DNA of 64,000 nt. Source: Clostridium_AD sp964467165. GTDB lineage: Bacteria > Bacillota > Clostridia > Clostridiales > Clostridiaceae. The notes under the pieces were generated by a model. That model did no database searches. It worked only from the letters and a program-made list of their open reading frames with translations, and had not been told where the DNA came from. The stretch lies in assembly GCA_964467165.1 (NCBI GenBank), contig CAYXOL010000004.1, forward strand, positions 89,428 to 153,427, in the 5' to 3' direction. Positions 52,324-61,352 of this stretch are shown here, piece after piece (the stretch's first letter is position 1; the number at the start of each line of letters is the position of its first letter). A program made the translations under genes and the position numbers.

Positions 52324-53211
52324 ATGAAAAAGTTTAAAAAATTCTATATAGAAATAACAAATGTATGCAATCTATCCTGTAGCTTTTGCCCTCAAACACA
52401 AAGGTCTCCTGAGTTTATGACCCTAGAAACCTTCAGCAAAATATTAGATGGAATAAAACCTCACACGGATTATATATATTTTCATGTTAAAGGAGAACCT
52501 CTTCTACATCCTAAATTAGGCGAATTTTTAGATTTAAGTTTTGAAAAAGGTTTTAAGGTTAATATAACTACCAACGGAACACTTATAAACAAAGTTCGAG
52601 AAAAAATAATCCTAAAGCCTGCGCTAAGGCAGATTAATTTCTCTTTACATAGCTTTGATGGAAATGAATCCTCATCTAATAAAGATGAATATGTTAATAA
52701 TATTATTTCCTTTGTGAAAGATGCTATAGCTAAAACGGATACTTTATTTTCTCTAAGGTTATGGAACCTTGATGTTGATAATACCACGAATCTTCAGGTT
52801 AAGAAAAATCGCGACTTACTTTTTGAAATCGAAAGTGCCTTCAATTTGCCTTATAAAATAGAAGAGGAGATACACCCAGGTAGGGGTATTAAAATCTGCG
52901 ATAAAGTTTATTTAAATCAAGACCATGAATTTCAATGGCCAGATTTATCCGTGAAAGAAGATAATAGCCCTGGTTTTTGTTATGGGCTTAGAACCCAAGT
53001 AGCCATATTAGTAGATGGTACAGTAGTTCCATGTTGCCTTGATGGAGAAGGTGTAATTAACCTAGGTAATATTCATGAAACTCCTTTTTCAGAGATAATT
53101 GAAAACCAAAGGTCCAGGGACATTTTTAATGGTTTTTCTAGGAGGGAAGCTGTTGAAGAATTATGCAGAAAGTGCGGCTACAGAAAAAAATTTAATGATA
53201 TTTCAGATTAA
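52324..53211 (+). CDS. Radical SAM protein with SPASM domain
   Basis: 295 residues. The 4Fe-4S cluster motif is CNLSCSFC near residue 14-21, followed by a GEPLLHPKL block and a SAM-binding TTNGTLI. The C-terminal part has extra cysteines for auxiliary clusters: CYGLRTQ, VPCCLDGEG and LCRKCGY. Such enzymes modify peptides, or mature enzymes such as sulfatases. No precursor peptide gene or sulfatase is next to it. A long (about 250 base) upstream gap may carry its promoter. Confidence 0.9.
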   Translation: MKKFKKFYIEITNVCNLSCSFCPQTQRSPEFMTLETFSKILDGIKPHTDYIYFHVKGEPLLHPKLGEFLDLSFEKGFKVNITTNGTLINKVREKIILKPALRQINFSLHSFDGNESSSNKDEYVNNIISFVKDAIAKTDTLFSLRLWNLDVDNTTNLQVKKNRDLLFEIESAFNLPYKIEEEIHPGRGIKICDKVYLNQDHEFQWPDLSVKEDNSPGFCYGLRTQVAILVDGTVVPCCLDGEGVINLGNIHETPFSEIIENQRSRDIFNGFSRREAVEELCRKCGYRKKFNDISD

Positions 53212-53408
53212 TAACTTTAATCCAGCTTAGCTGGACATGATTTCTTAACCAATATCTCAATAATTTTTACAGTATAAAATTATAAAACAAAAGTATTTAT
53301 ACCCTTATGAAATGGCGTTAAATCTTATAAATAATGTGGATTAATATAGAAATAATGGATATACTATGATTTATATGTTATAAAAATTCATAAATAAAGG
53401 GTGATAAG

Positions 53409-54053
53409 ATGAGAATACCAAATCATATTGGAATAATTCCAGATGGAAATAGAAGATGGTCTGTAGATAATGGCCTATCAAAAGATAAAGGATATACCTT
53501 TGGACTAGATCCTGGTTTATCCTTGTATAAACTTTGCAAAGATTTGGGTGTAAAAGAAATAACTTATTATGGGTTTACTACTGATAATACAAAAAGACCA
53601 CCCTTGCAGAGGGAAGCTTTTGTTAAAGCCTGCGTAGATGCAGTAAAGCTTTTAAGCACACAGGATGCTGATTTATTAGTGATAGGAAATAGTGACTCAC
53701 CTATGTTTCCTAAAGAACTACTTCCTTATACCTCACGTAGAACTTTCGGCAAGGGAGGTATAAAACTAAATTTTCTTGTAAATTATGGTTGGGAATGGGA
53801 TCTAAGTAATCTTTGCAGCAATAAAAGTACCAAAAGGAGCACTATATTTAATTGCATAAAAACTAATGATATCTCTAGAGTCGATTTAATTATTCGTTGG
53901 GGTGGACGAAGACGACTTAGCGGATTCTTACCTCTACAATCCATATACTCTGACTTTTATGTTATAGATGAATATTGGCCTGATTTCAAACCCGAACATT
54001 TATCCACGGCCTTAAATTGGTATAATAATCAAGATGTAACTCTTGGTGGCTAA
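53409..54053 (+). CDS. Cis-prenyltransferase family protein, short form
   Basis: 214 residues, shorter than undecaprenyl diphosphate synthase (about 245). The catalytic block HIGIIPDGNRRW (Asp-Gly-Asn) is near residue 6, and the C-terminal RWGGRRRLSGFLPLQSIYSD with DEYWPDF matches the family. The GH after the first block and the usual hydrophobic chain-length tunnel are changed (GYTFGLDPG). The order of blocks fits enzymes that join or cyclise short isoprenoids, as well as true UppS. It is a stand-alone gene next to a radical SAM gene, unlike uppS beside cdsA. The main uppS is presumably elsewhere. Confidence 0.8.
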   Translation: MRIPNHIGIIPDGNRRWSVDNGLSKDKGYTFGLDPGLSLYKLCKDLGVKEITYYGFTTDNTKRPPLQREAFVKACVDAVKLLSTQDADLLVIGNSDSPMFPKELLPYTSRRTFGKGGIKLNFLVNYGWEWDLSNLCSNKSTKRSTIFNCIKTNDISRVDLIIRWGGRRRLSGFLPLQSIYSDFYVIDEYWPDFKPEHLSTALNWYNNQDVTLGG

Positions 54054-54068
54054 TTCTTTTTTTTGTAG

Positions 54069-54107
54069 TAGATATAGGTTTTTAAATAAGCTATATCTAT
54101 TTTTTTC
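54069..54107 (+). terminator. Terminator after the cis-prenyltransferase gene
   Basis: AGATATAG/CTATATCT stem with a 13-base loop and T7 run. Confidence 0.75.
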
Positions 54108-54317
54108 TAACCTAAAATATGCTATTATTAAAGTAAATTTAAATCATTTAGATTTTATAAAAACAATTTTAATAACATTTGGTAATCTTCAAGTCTGCTA
54201 TCTTCTATAAGTGGCAGTTGCTCAGCCCAGAAAAGTTACTTCGTTGCCACTCTAAATCAGCTTCCAAAGTTGTTAATATGCAGCGACCCAGGAGATGATT
54301 TAATAAAGGAGTTTTTT

Positions 54318-54485
54318 ATGATTAATGAGAGAATAAATTGCTATAAATGTAAATATTACTATGTAACTTGGGATCCTGCTTTCCCTAAAGGGTGTAAATT
54401 TTATGGTTTCAAATCTTTAAATATGCCTTCCATACTAGTAAAGCAATCCTCAGGAATTTCTTGTGTAAAATTCACACCAAAGTAA
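54318..54485 (+). CDS. Small cysteine-containing protein
   Basis: 55 residues starting at ATG 54318 with AAAGGAG 6 bases upstream. CYKCKYYYVTWDPAFPKGCK gives a CxxC pair and a third Cys 13 residues on; a fourth lies in GISCVKF. Together they could bind zinc or an iron-sulphur cluster. Very similar small proteins in clostridia are often labelled uracil-DNA glycosylase, but the size rules out that enzyme. The 130 bases before it read open in two frames without a recognisable product. Confidence 0.75.
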   Translation: MINERINCYKCKYYYVTWDPAFPKGCKFYGFKSLNMPSILVKQSSGISCVKFTPK

Positions 54486-54532
54486 AGCATATAACTATAG
54501 CTTATAAATTACACTCATAGTTATATGCTCTG
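54486..54532. terminator. Bidirectional terminator-like hairpin
   Basis: 13-bp perfect stem AGCATATAACTAT/ATAGTTATATGCT with an 18-base loop, between convergent small genes. Confidence 0.65.
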
Positions 54533-54547
54533 CGATTTCCAAAAATT

Positions 54548-54763
54548 CTAATCTGTAAATTCGTTACCTTTATCAACTACCTCATATGCGTAGGGCTGAA
54601 TTTCTTCCTCTTTTATAGTTCCATCCTCATTGAGACCTGTAACTATTGTAGGTATATTTACTAACTTACTATCTATTCCTTCAATTTTAACATACCTATC
54701 CAATCCATCTTTAAATTTTTCATAATCCTGATTACCTAAGGCTCTTCCCTTCATGCCTTTCAA
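54548..54763 (-). CDS. Uncharacterised 71-residue protein with TTG start
   Basis: Not recognised. Start is TTG 54761-54763, with GGGGG 9 bases upstream; the ATG three codons on is an alternative. Acidic C-terminal half (GLNEDGTIKEEEIQPYAYEV), soluble, no signal. Single gene convergent with the cysteine-containing protein gene. Confidence 0.6.
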   Translation of the reverse strand: MKGMKGRALGNQDYEKFKDGLDRYVKIEGIDSKLVNIPTIVTGLNEDGTIKEEEIQPYAYEVVDKGNEFTD

Positions 54764-54787
54764 TTTTCCAACCCCCTTTTAAGCATC

Positions 54788-54806
54788 TTTGCGGCGCTGC
54801 AATTAA
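54788..54806. repeat. GC-rich short repeat, copy 2
   Basis: TTTGCGGCGCTGCAATTAA matches the copy at 23787-23805 in the core GCGG-GCTGCAATTAA. It lies in the gap 54764-54911, upstream of the 71-residue gene. Confidence 0.4.
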
Positions 54807-54879
54807 CGATTTTTGAAATATCTATATTTATTATGCTACCCATATATAAATGCTAATATACTTAATTTTTTTCAAAAAA

Positions 54880-54910
54880 AAAACGCCTGTTAAGCGTTTT
54901 AACTGTTATA
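54880..54910 (-). terminator. Terminator of the hybrid kinase gene
   Basis: AAAACGC/GCGTTTT stem with a 7-base loop; the A9 run at 54874 gives the T-run on the minus strand. Confidence 0.75.
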
Positions 54911-54911
54911 A

Positions 54912-56477
54912 TTATTTTGTTTTATTTATAACTCCGTAAATTGAATTAGCCAATTGTTCTAAGTTATAAGGCTTTCTTATACACTCTTTAAATCCATATT
55001 CTCTACAATTATCCATTATAGAATCGCTACTATATCCGCTCACTAATATTGCATTCACATTTCTATCAAGCTCTAAAAGTTTTTCAATGGTTTCTTTCCC
55101 ACCCATGCCTCCCCGTATGGTTAAGTCTAGTATTACAGCATCAAAAATACTATTTTTAATAATTGAGTTTTTATAAGCTTTAATGGCTTCCTCACCATTT
55201 TTCGTAATTTCCACTGCATATCCTAGCTCCATAAGCATAAGCCTATTAATTTCTCTAATATTCTTATCATCATCCATTACTAACACTTTACCTGTGCCTT
55301 GCATAACATTTTCATGTTTAACCTTTTTTATAACCACTTCTTTTTCTTCTGAAGCTACCAAATAAACATAAAAACTTGTACCAACTGATACCTCAGATTC
55401 TGCATATATATATCCGTTATGCTTAGTAATTATTGAATAACTAGCCGCAAGTCCCAGGCCTGTACCATTGTCTTTTGTAGTAAAATAAGGTTCAAATATT
55501 CTCTCTATATTTTCTTTAGAGATTCCCTTTCCCCTATCCTTTACTCGGATCATTACATATTTACCTTGCTTTATATTGTTTTTATTGTTTTCTTCTATAT
55601 ATACATTATTAGCACTTACTTCAATGGTCCCTCCACCTTTCATGGATTGCTTAGCATTTATCAGTAAGTTATTAATAACTTGACGAATTTGTCCCTCATC
55701 TACTTTAACAGGCCATAAATCCTGCGCTATTGAAAATTTACACATATCATTAGAGCCACTTAGTACCATATTAGCAGTATTTTTAATCAATTTTTTTAGG
55801 TATATATTTTTTTTAATTGGTACCCCATCTTTTGAAAAACTCATTAATTGCTGATTAAGCTCCTGAGCCTGCAAGGCTAACTTTTCAATTTGAGTAAATT
55901 TAATATAAATTTTATTATATACTTTGTTAGTACTTATCCTTAGATATTTTTTGATAATATAAATATTCCCTAAAATTATAGTTAAAATATTATTAAAATC
56001 ATGAGCAATACCAGCTGCAAGAATACTTATTGAATTTATTTTCTCTAGTTTTACTAATTGCTCTTCAAATAAATTTCTCATTTCTTTTGATTTATTTTTC
56101 ATTTCTTCCATTGGTTGTATGTGTGCGCTTACATCATTTATAATTAATTTTATTTCCATACAATTACTATCCTTATCAAGTACCTTTTTAAATATTAATT
56201 GTAAGAAGTAAGGTGTTTCTTTTCCTTCAATCCTTTTTATGAAATCTTGCCGCAGTTCGTCACCTTTAATAAACTCTTGGGTTTTTATGTTAAGCCATAT
56301 TGGCAAATCCAATTTATTTTCATTATCTTCATATCCGTATTCAGATTTGTTTATCTTATTTAGTATATCTTTTGCTTCACTGTTCCAATAATTAACTTTA
56401 ATATCTTTATTAAAAGATATTATTGGAATAGGTATCTGCTCATACTCAATAAATATAGCTTCATTTCTTAAACCCAT
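54912..56477 (-). CDS. Hybrid sensor histidine kinase with C-terminal receiver
   Basis: 521 residues. N-terminal PAS-like region (about 1-120, IPIPIISFNKDIKVNYWNSE), HisKA box AAGIAHDFNNILTIILGN near 155 (the His-Asp-Phe-Asn-Asn variant), HATPase with DRGKGISKENIERIFEPYF and GTGLGLAASYSII, then a receiver (about 398-521) with VLVMDDDKNIRE, phospho-acceptor in VILDLTIRGG and KPYNLEQL. No membrane segment, so a cytosolic sensor. There is no separate output gene beside it; the receiver may pass phosphate to a histidine phosphotransferase elsewhere. GGGGCC precedes the start. Confidence 0.92.
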   Translation of the reverse strand: MGLRNEAIFIEYEQIPIPIISFNKDIKVNYWNSEAKDILNKINKSEYGYEDNENKLDLPIWLNIKTQEFIKGDELRQDFIKRIEGKETPYFLQLIFKKVLDKDSNCMEIKLIINDVSAHIQPMEEMKNKSKEMRNLFEEQLVKLEKINSISILAAGIAHDFNNILTIILGNIYIIKKYLRISTNKVYNKIYIKFTQIEKLALQAQELNQQLMSFSKDGVPIKKNIYLKKLIKNTANMVLSGSNDMCKFSIAQDLWPVKVDEGQIRQVINNLLINAKQSMKGGGTIEVSANNVYIEENNKNNIKQGKYVMIRVKDRGKGISKENIERIFEPYFTTKDNGTGLGLAASYSIITKHNGYIYAESEVSVGTSFYVYLVASEEKEVVIKKVKHENVMQGTGKVLVMDDDKNIREINRLMLMELGYAVEITKNGEEAIKAYKNSIIKNSIFDAVILDLTIRGGMGGKETIEKLLELDRNVNAILVSGYSSDSIMDNCREYGFKECIRKPYNLEQLANSIYGVINKTK

Positions 56478-56656
56478 GGTTTTTGGCCCCCTATATATTA
56501 ATAAATTAAAACTCTAGGACAATTTTCTAAATTTTCAGACATTCGGCAATATATTTGATGACATTAATATCTTAATTCAAACACAAGAATATTATACCAT
56601 TATATGTATTTATTTTCATCTTTTTGTTTTATATTGTTATTTTTTTTATTCATACT

Positions 56657-56706
56657 AAAAAAAATAGCACTAAAAATGTTTTAAACATTTTTAGTGCTAT
56701 TTTTTT
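56657..56706. terminator. Bidirectional terminator, near-perfect palindrome
   Basis: About 24 bp per arm (A7 TAGCACTAAAAATGTTT and its complement), A7 on one side and T7 on the other. It ends the 56736-57398 gene. Confidence 0.92.
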
Positions 56707-56735
56707 CTTAAAAGGGTGCTTAGATTTCGAAATAT

Positions 56736-57398
56736 TTACTTGGCTATAATTTGATTTACTGCTCTTCCCTCATTATATTCTAGACTCTCAAAAAAATTAT
56801 AATTATAGTTTTCATTAGCATTTTCAATAAAAGCTTTAATAAAGTTATGTCTAAGGTTATAAAATATATTTACATCTCCATTTACTATGTCCCAATACTT
56901 TTTATGAATACAGCTAGTGGTTTCCCATTCTAATACATTGTCTTCTGATTTTATAACCCTTGTTACTCTATCACATGGCATACCTTCTAACAAATAAATA
57001 TTAAGGGCATTATACAATTTTTCTGGATTTTCTAGCATTTCTTTTAAGTGAAGTGTTTCCCCAATAGATTTACCCTGTTTTATAAAACAATTCATAGCAA
57101 TATCTTCTGCTTCTTGTCCATACTGTTTAATCATTTCTGTTATTATAAATGCTGTTCTAGTTTCGACTTTACTAATTTTATCCTGTAACCATCCATGTAT
57201 GTTTGATTTATCAATTATATCCTCTATATTTTTTGAAGTATCTATAGGGCTACCGTAGACTAGGGATTTCTCTGCGATGTCTTTCGCAACATCATTGTAC
57301 TTATCTATATAAACTTTATCTATGCTTATCTCTAATTCCTCTGCCAATATAATTTTATTAAATAGCCATGTATGAATAGGTGCTAAAAAAGCGCTCAT
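56736..57398 (-). CDS. Uncharacterised 220-residue protein
   Basis: Not recognised. Nearly all alpha-helical by composition, opening MSAFLAPIHTWLFNKIILAE, with a charged middle and a C-terminal aromatic stretch (NANENYNYNFFESLEY). One Cys-His pair lies in TSCIHKKYW and a Cys-Asp in GMPCDRVTR, spaced about 25 residues apart, which might bind metal or haem. No signal or membrane segment. GGAGG precedes the start by 7 bases. Single gene with its own terminator, next to the hybrid kinase, which could regulate it. Confidence 0.65.
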   Translation of the reverse strand: MSAFLAPIHTWLFNKIILAEELEISIDKVYIDKYNDVAKDIAEKSLVYGSPIDTSKNIEDIIDKSNIHGWLQDKISKVETRTAFIITEMIKQYGQEAEDIAMNCFIKQGKSIGETLHLKEMLENPEKLYNALNIYLLEGMPCDRVTRVIKSEDNVLEWETTSCIHKKYWDIVNGDVNIFYNLRHNFIKAFIENANENYNYNFFESLEYNEGRAVNQIIAK

Positions 57399-57546
57399 TA
57401 TTATTCCTCCAATATTTTTTTATTTACTCTATAGATTAATAATAATATAATTGAACTAAAATAACAGTAACTTATGTTACCATATAAAATTCAATAAAGT
57501 TAATTAATATTATAGGAGTGATAAATTATAAATTTTCCTTAAAAAT

Positions 57547-57570
57547 AAAAAGAGCCAATTGCTCTTTTTA
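57547..57570 (-). terminator. Terminator of the small Lys-rich gene
   Basis: AAAAAGAGC/GCTCTTTTT stem with a 5-base loop. Confidence 0.75.
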
Positions 57571-57599
57571 TAAAAATCTTTTAATAATTATCCATTCTA

Positions 57600-57725
57600 T
57601 TATTCTTCAAATTTTATTGCAGATTTACGTTTTTTCTTCTGCATATCAGAATCTTCAATAGTTTCTGGCTTTTTAGGTTTATTATCTTTTTCTTTTGCTG
57701 GCGACTTCATTTCTTTATATGGCAT
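57600..57725 (-). CDS. Small Lys-rich protein of 41 residues
   Basis: ATG 57725 has AAAGGAGTG 7 bases upstream and the gene is followed by a terminator, so it is likely real despite its size. The protein is about one third Lys, Glu and Pro-rich (KSPAKEKDNKPKKPETIEDS, ending KRKSAIKFEE). No cysteines or hydrophobic stretch. It may bind nucleic acid, or be a spore or stress peptide; function unknown. Confidence 0.65.
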   Translation of the reverse strand: MPYKEMKSPAKEKDNKPKKPETIEDSDMQKKKRKSAIKFEE

Positions 57726-57786
57726 AAAATCACTCCTTTATTATGTATTTTTTACTTTTAGCATATTTTTATTCATTCATTTATTT

Positions 57787-58989
57787 TTATTTTATGTATT
57801 TTTCAGGATTTTTAGGCTCCCCGTTTTCTCTTACTTCAAAATGTAGATGAGGTCCTGTACTATTTCCCGTATTTCCTACTTCTCCAATTTTCTGACCCTG
57901 CTTTACAACTTCACCCTTTTTAACATTAATAAGGCTACAATGCGCGTAGATAGTCTCTATTCCTTCTCCATGATTTATTTTTATTACATTGCCATAGCCC
58001 TGTTCCCAAGTTGCATAATTAACAGTACCATCTAATACAACATTTATTGCGCACCCAAAACTCGCGGCTATATCAATGCCTTTATGCATTTTTCCCCATC
58101 GCATACCAAAATTTGAACTTATACTACCTCTAGATGGACTATTCATAGAGTTCACTAGTTTTAATACAGGTTTATAGTCACCCATATATATTTCTTTATT
58201 TTGTACTGGCGTTATAATTTTTGACTTTAAGACCTTTTCTGATATCACCTTATTGTTAAGTCTTATTACCTGGGTAGTAACCTTTTTAATTCCATCTTTA
58301 CCTTCAATGTTAGTCTTCTTAACTCCACTCATTAGTGTATTGGTAGATTTTATAATTGTAGTAGGGTATATTACTTGCTCTTTGCTTATATTTCCTACTA
58401 TCTTTACAGTTATAAAGGGTATATGTACTCTAGTATTATATTTTATTAATTCACTGACAATCTCAGAATTTTCATATAAATCCCCTATTTTAACCATGGT
58501 AGAATCATAACTGATTTTATTTACTATTTCTGATTTTATATTACTACTTAAATTAGCTTGTTTAACGTAATAATCTTTTACAGAACTCAGAATTTCTACT
58601 CCTTGATTTTCAGTTAATACATATGCTATTTTTCTATTATCTGATTTCATTAGAAGTCCGCCCACTAGTATATTGGCTTTTTTTAACATTGTACTCTTAA
58701 GCTTATCCCCACTTATAAACATAGAAATCTGATCTACCTTTGTGCTAACTAAATTAAAATCCTCTTTCATAGCTACATTTCTATATTTAGACTTAATTTC
58801 ATTCTGTAGTTCTTCATAAGCTTTATTAAATTGTTTCTTATTTTTTACATAGGTTATTGTACTTTTCCCTATAGAAACCTTATAACCATTAAATCTATAC
58901 ACATTGAAATACATAATGGTGACTGTAGCTATAAGTGTTATGAGTATAACACTTATTTTCATTTTGCTGTGGTTTATAATTTTCAACAT
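57787..58989 (-). CDS. M23 family peptidoglycan endopeptidase with G5-like domain
   Basis: 400 residues. N-terminal membrane anchor (residues 11-30), a long extracytoplasmic region, a G5-like segment near 200-265 (VTTQVIRLNNKVISEKVLKS), and a lysostaphin-type M23 domain at the C-terminus. Zinc ligands are visible in GKMHKGIDIA (H, D) and GPHLHFEVRENG (HxH), with the catalytic His in TIYAHCSLI. It should cut cell-wall cross-bridges outside the membrane; in clostridia such proteins act in growth, division or spore formation. AGGAGG precedes the start by 6 bases. Confidence 0.92.
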   Translation of the reverse strand: MLKIINHSKMKISVILITLIATVTIMYFNVYRFNGYKVSIGKSTITYVKNKKQFNKAYEELQNEIKSKYRNVAMKEDFNLVSTKVDQISMFISGDKLKSTMLKKANILVGGLLMKSDNRKIAYVLTENQGVEILSSVKDYYVKQANLSSNIKSEIVNKISYDSTMVKIGDLYENSEIVSELIKYNTRVHIPFITVKIVGNISKEQVIYPTTIIKSTNTLMSGVKKTNIEGKDGIKKVTTQVIRLNNKVISEKVLKSKIITPVQNKEIYMGDYKPVLKLVNSMNSPSRGSISSNFGMRWGKMHKGIDIAASFGCAINVVLDGTVNYATWEQGYGNVIKINHGEGIETIYAHCSLINVKKGEVVKQGQKIGEVGNTGNSTGPHLHFEVRENGEPKNPEKYIK

Positions 58990-59218
58990 TATACCTCCTA
59001 TAGTACTTACTTAATATACCCCATATGGCTAATTTTATACATTATTGAAATATATTTTTTAAATCTATGTTTAACTATATGGTATACTATAGTTTGACTA
59101 ATAAAATTTTTATAGACTATGTGTTTAGTATAATTTATAGTTTAAACCACATAAATTAATTGTAATTTTGCTGTTTAAAATCATAATTCTATAATATAAA
59201 AAGAAAGGTAGTGACTTT

Positions 59219-60205
59219 ATGAGCACTTTCATGTTTAAAAATGAAAATTACAAATATACTCCTGTGAGTAATATTTTTATAGATAAGTTTATGCCTAGGG
59301 CTAGGGGAGAATTCGTTAAAGTATACCTTCTTGGGCTAAAGTATTGTGCATGCGGAGAAATAGGAGCTACATCTTCAGTTATAGCAAATACCCTTGGTCT
59401 TCTAGAGACTGATGTTGTTAACGCTTGGAACTATTGGAATGACGAGAATCTGATTAAAATGACTCCTATTGATAATATGGGTAATTTCAACATTGAATTC
59501 ATAGATTTATTAGATTCTCCAAATGAAAATATTGGAACTATAAATTTGATAGAAGAATTAACTAATTCTTCTATCAAAGGTATGCTTCAAGATATTGAGA
59601 AACTATTGGCCAAACCTCTTTCCCCAAAAGAAATGACTATGTACCTAAGCTGGCAAAAGGATTATAGTTTTCCACCAGAGCTAATACTTCTCTTAATTCA
59701 ATATTGTGTATCAAAAGGTAAAGTTGACTATAGATACATTGAAACCATCGCAATTGCATGGCATGATGCTAATATTAGAAATATTGAAGATGCACAATCT
59801 TATATAAAAAAACATGAGGATAAATGGATAAATATTAGAAAAATATTAAATTACCTAGGGATAAAAGCTCCAGAAATAATGAAACCTCAAGAGCAGATAT
59901 TAGATAAATGGGTAAATGTTTATAAATTCTCCTTAGAAGTTATATTTAAAGCTTGCGATATATGTTTTGATAGACTTGGCAGGGCTGATTTTAAATACAT
60001 TGATGGAATTCTAAATAGTTGGTTTAAAGATGACATAAAAACTTTAGAGGATATTGAGAAAAAAGATAAAAAACGATTGCTTACAACTAAAACTAGTACC
60101 GCTGGCGGAAAGCCTGCAAAAGGAAGTTTTAATGATTATGAGCAAAGAGCTTATGACTTTGATGCACTAGAAAAAAAATTGCTAGGATGGGATAAGAATG
60201 ATTAA
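59219..60205 (+). CDS. DnaD-domain replication protein
   Basis: 328 residues. An N-terminal winged-helix-like part (about 15-95, GATSSVIANTLGLLETDVV) followed by two DnaD/DnaB2 domains near 130-210 and 220-290. Remodels origin DNA and helps load the replicative helicase. It overlaps the next gene by 8 bases, forming a primosomal pair. AAAGG precedes the start. Confidence 0.9.
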   Translation: MSTFMFKNENYKYTPVSNIFIDKFMPRARGEFVKVYLLGLKYCACGEIGATSSVIANTLGLLETDVVNAWNYWNDENLIKMTPIDNMGNFNIEFIDLLDSPNENIGTINLIEELTNSSIKGMLQDIEKLLAKPLSPKEMTMYLSWQKDYSFPPELILLLIQYCVSKGKVDYRYIETIAIAWHDANIRNIEDAQSYIKKHEDKWINIRKILNYLGIKAPEIMKPQEQILDKWVNVYKFSLEVIFKACDICFDRLGRADFKYIDGILNSWFKDDIKTLEDIEKKDKKRLLTTKTSTAGGKPAKGSFNDYEQRAYDFDALEKKLLGWDKND

Positions 60206-61178
60206 AGGATATCAAACTAAAATATTAGCTTTATATGATAGAGCACGAGAAGAAGAGGAGAGTGCCTTTAGAACAAGAAAAGCTCACATAGAAAAAACTC
60301 ATCCTGAAATTATTGAATTAGACCATAAAATAGGTAAATTATGTATAGAGTTATCTATTAGTGCTCTAAAAAGCATTAATAACAGGGATGAGTATTTACG
60401 TAATTTAAGAGAAAAAATAGTAGATTTAAGAGTGAAAAAATCTGAACTACTTGTTTCTAATGGTTTTGATATGGAATACTTGAATTTACATTATAGATGT
60501 ACTAAATGCAAAGATACGGGTTTTATTGGAATTAATAAATGCTCCTGTTTTAAGCAAAAGGTTATAGATGTCTATTACACTGGTTCTGAACTTCGTGGCC
60601 TGTTAAAAGCTCATAATTTTGACAATTTTAAGTTGGATTATTATCCTTCAAGAAAAAGTGAACATGCATCAGAATCTCCGAAAAAGAACATGGAAAAGAT
60701 TTTATCTACGTCTATGAACTTTTTGAAAAATTTCAACGAATCTGACGAAAACTTATTATTTTACGGGGGCCCAGGAACCGGAAAAACTTTTCTGTCTCAC
60801 TGTATTACAAAGGAATTAATGGACAAGGGCGCTTTTGTCGTATATAGAACTGCCGAGGAACTTATAAAAGGTTTAAAAGAAATTCGCTTTAATGGAGATA
60901 CCTCTTTAGAGGAGCTATTAATAAATTGTGACTTACTTATTATAGACGATTTAGGTACTGAGCAAATTTCAGATTTTACTAAAATGGAAATGTTTAATTT
61001 ACTTAACACAAAATTATTAAAACAAAAGAAAATGCTAATATCTACTAACCTAACTCTTGAAAATTTATTAAATACCTATTCTGAAAGAATAACCTCTAGA
61101 TTACTTGGTAATTTTACCGCTTGCAAATTTTTTTGTGAGGATATAAGAATAAAGAAAAATTTAAGTAAACCAAGATAA
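60198..61178 (+). CDS. dnaI: DnaI/DnaC-type helicase-loader ATPase
   Basis: 326 residues. The N-terminal domain has a zinc cluster (CTKCKDTGFIGINKCSC, near 100-116), the AAA+ domain has Walker A GGPGTGKTFLSHC near 191 and Walker B LLIIDDLGTE near 238, followed by sensor residues in STNLTLENL and an Arg finger region ERITSRLLG. Loads the DnaB/DnaC replicative helicase at the origin. Translationally linked to the DnaD-domain gene. Confidence 0.93.
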   Translation: MIKGYQTKILALYDRAREEEESAFRTRKAHIEKTHPEIIELDHKIGKLCIELSISALKSINNRDEYLRNLREKIVDLRVKKSELLVSNGFDMEYLNLHYRCTKCKDTGFIGINKCSCFKQKVIDVYYTGSELRGLLKAHNFDNFKLDYYPSRKSEHASESPKKNMEKILSTSMNFLKNFNESDENLLFYGGPGTGKTFLSHCITKELMDKGAFVVYRTAEELIKGLKEIRFNGDTSLEELLINCDLLIIDDLGTEQISDFTKMEMFNLLNTKLLKQKKMLISTNLTLENLLNTYSERITSRLLGNFTACKFFCEDIRIKKNLSKPR

Positions 61179-61201
61179 TAAAATATTTTTACAATAATAA
61201 A

Positions 61202-61284
61202 AAGCACATATTACTACATATGCATTAGTCTTAATGAAATAATCCTAAGACTAACTTAAATGCATTTTACGTAATATGTGCTTC
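61202..61284. terminator. Long composite hairpin between convergent genes
   Basis: Outer arms AAGCACATATTAC/GTAATATGTGCTT and inner arms TAGTCTTA/TAAGACTA with ATGCAT on both sides. A-rich before and T-rich after, so it can terminate both flanking genes; its length (about 80 bases) is unusual. Confidence 0.65.
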
Positions 61285-61352
61285 ATTATTTTTATGGCCT
61301 CAAATATTGTATTAGTAATTATGATTATCACTTTGTAAAAACTAATTTTTTC

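Noticed and set aside
54186..54317. T-box or riboswitch leader before the small cysteine-containing gene
   Set aside because: An AGTGGCA/TGCCACT pairing exists, but no conserved T-box or riboswitch core, and the region reads open in two frames.
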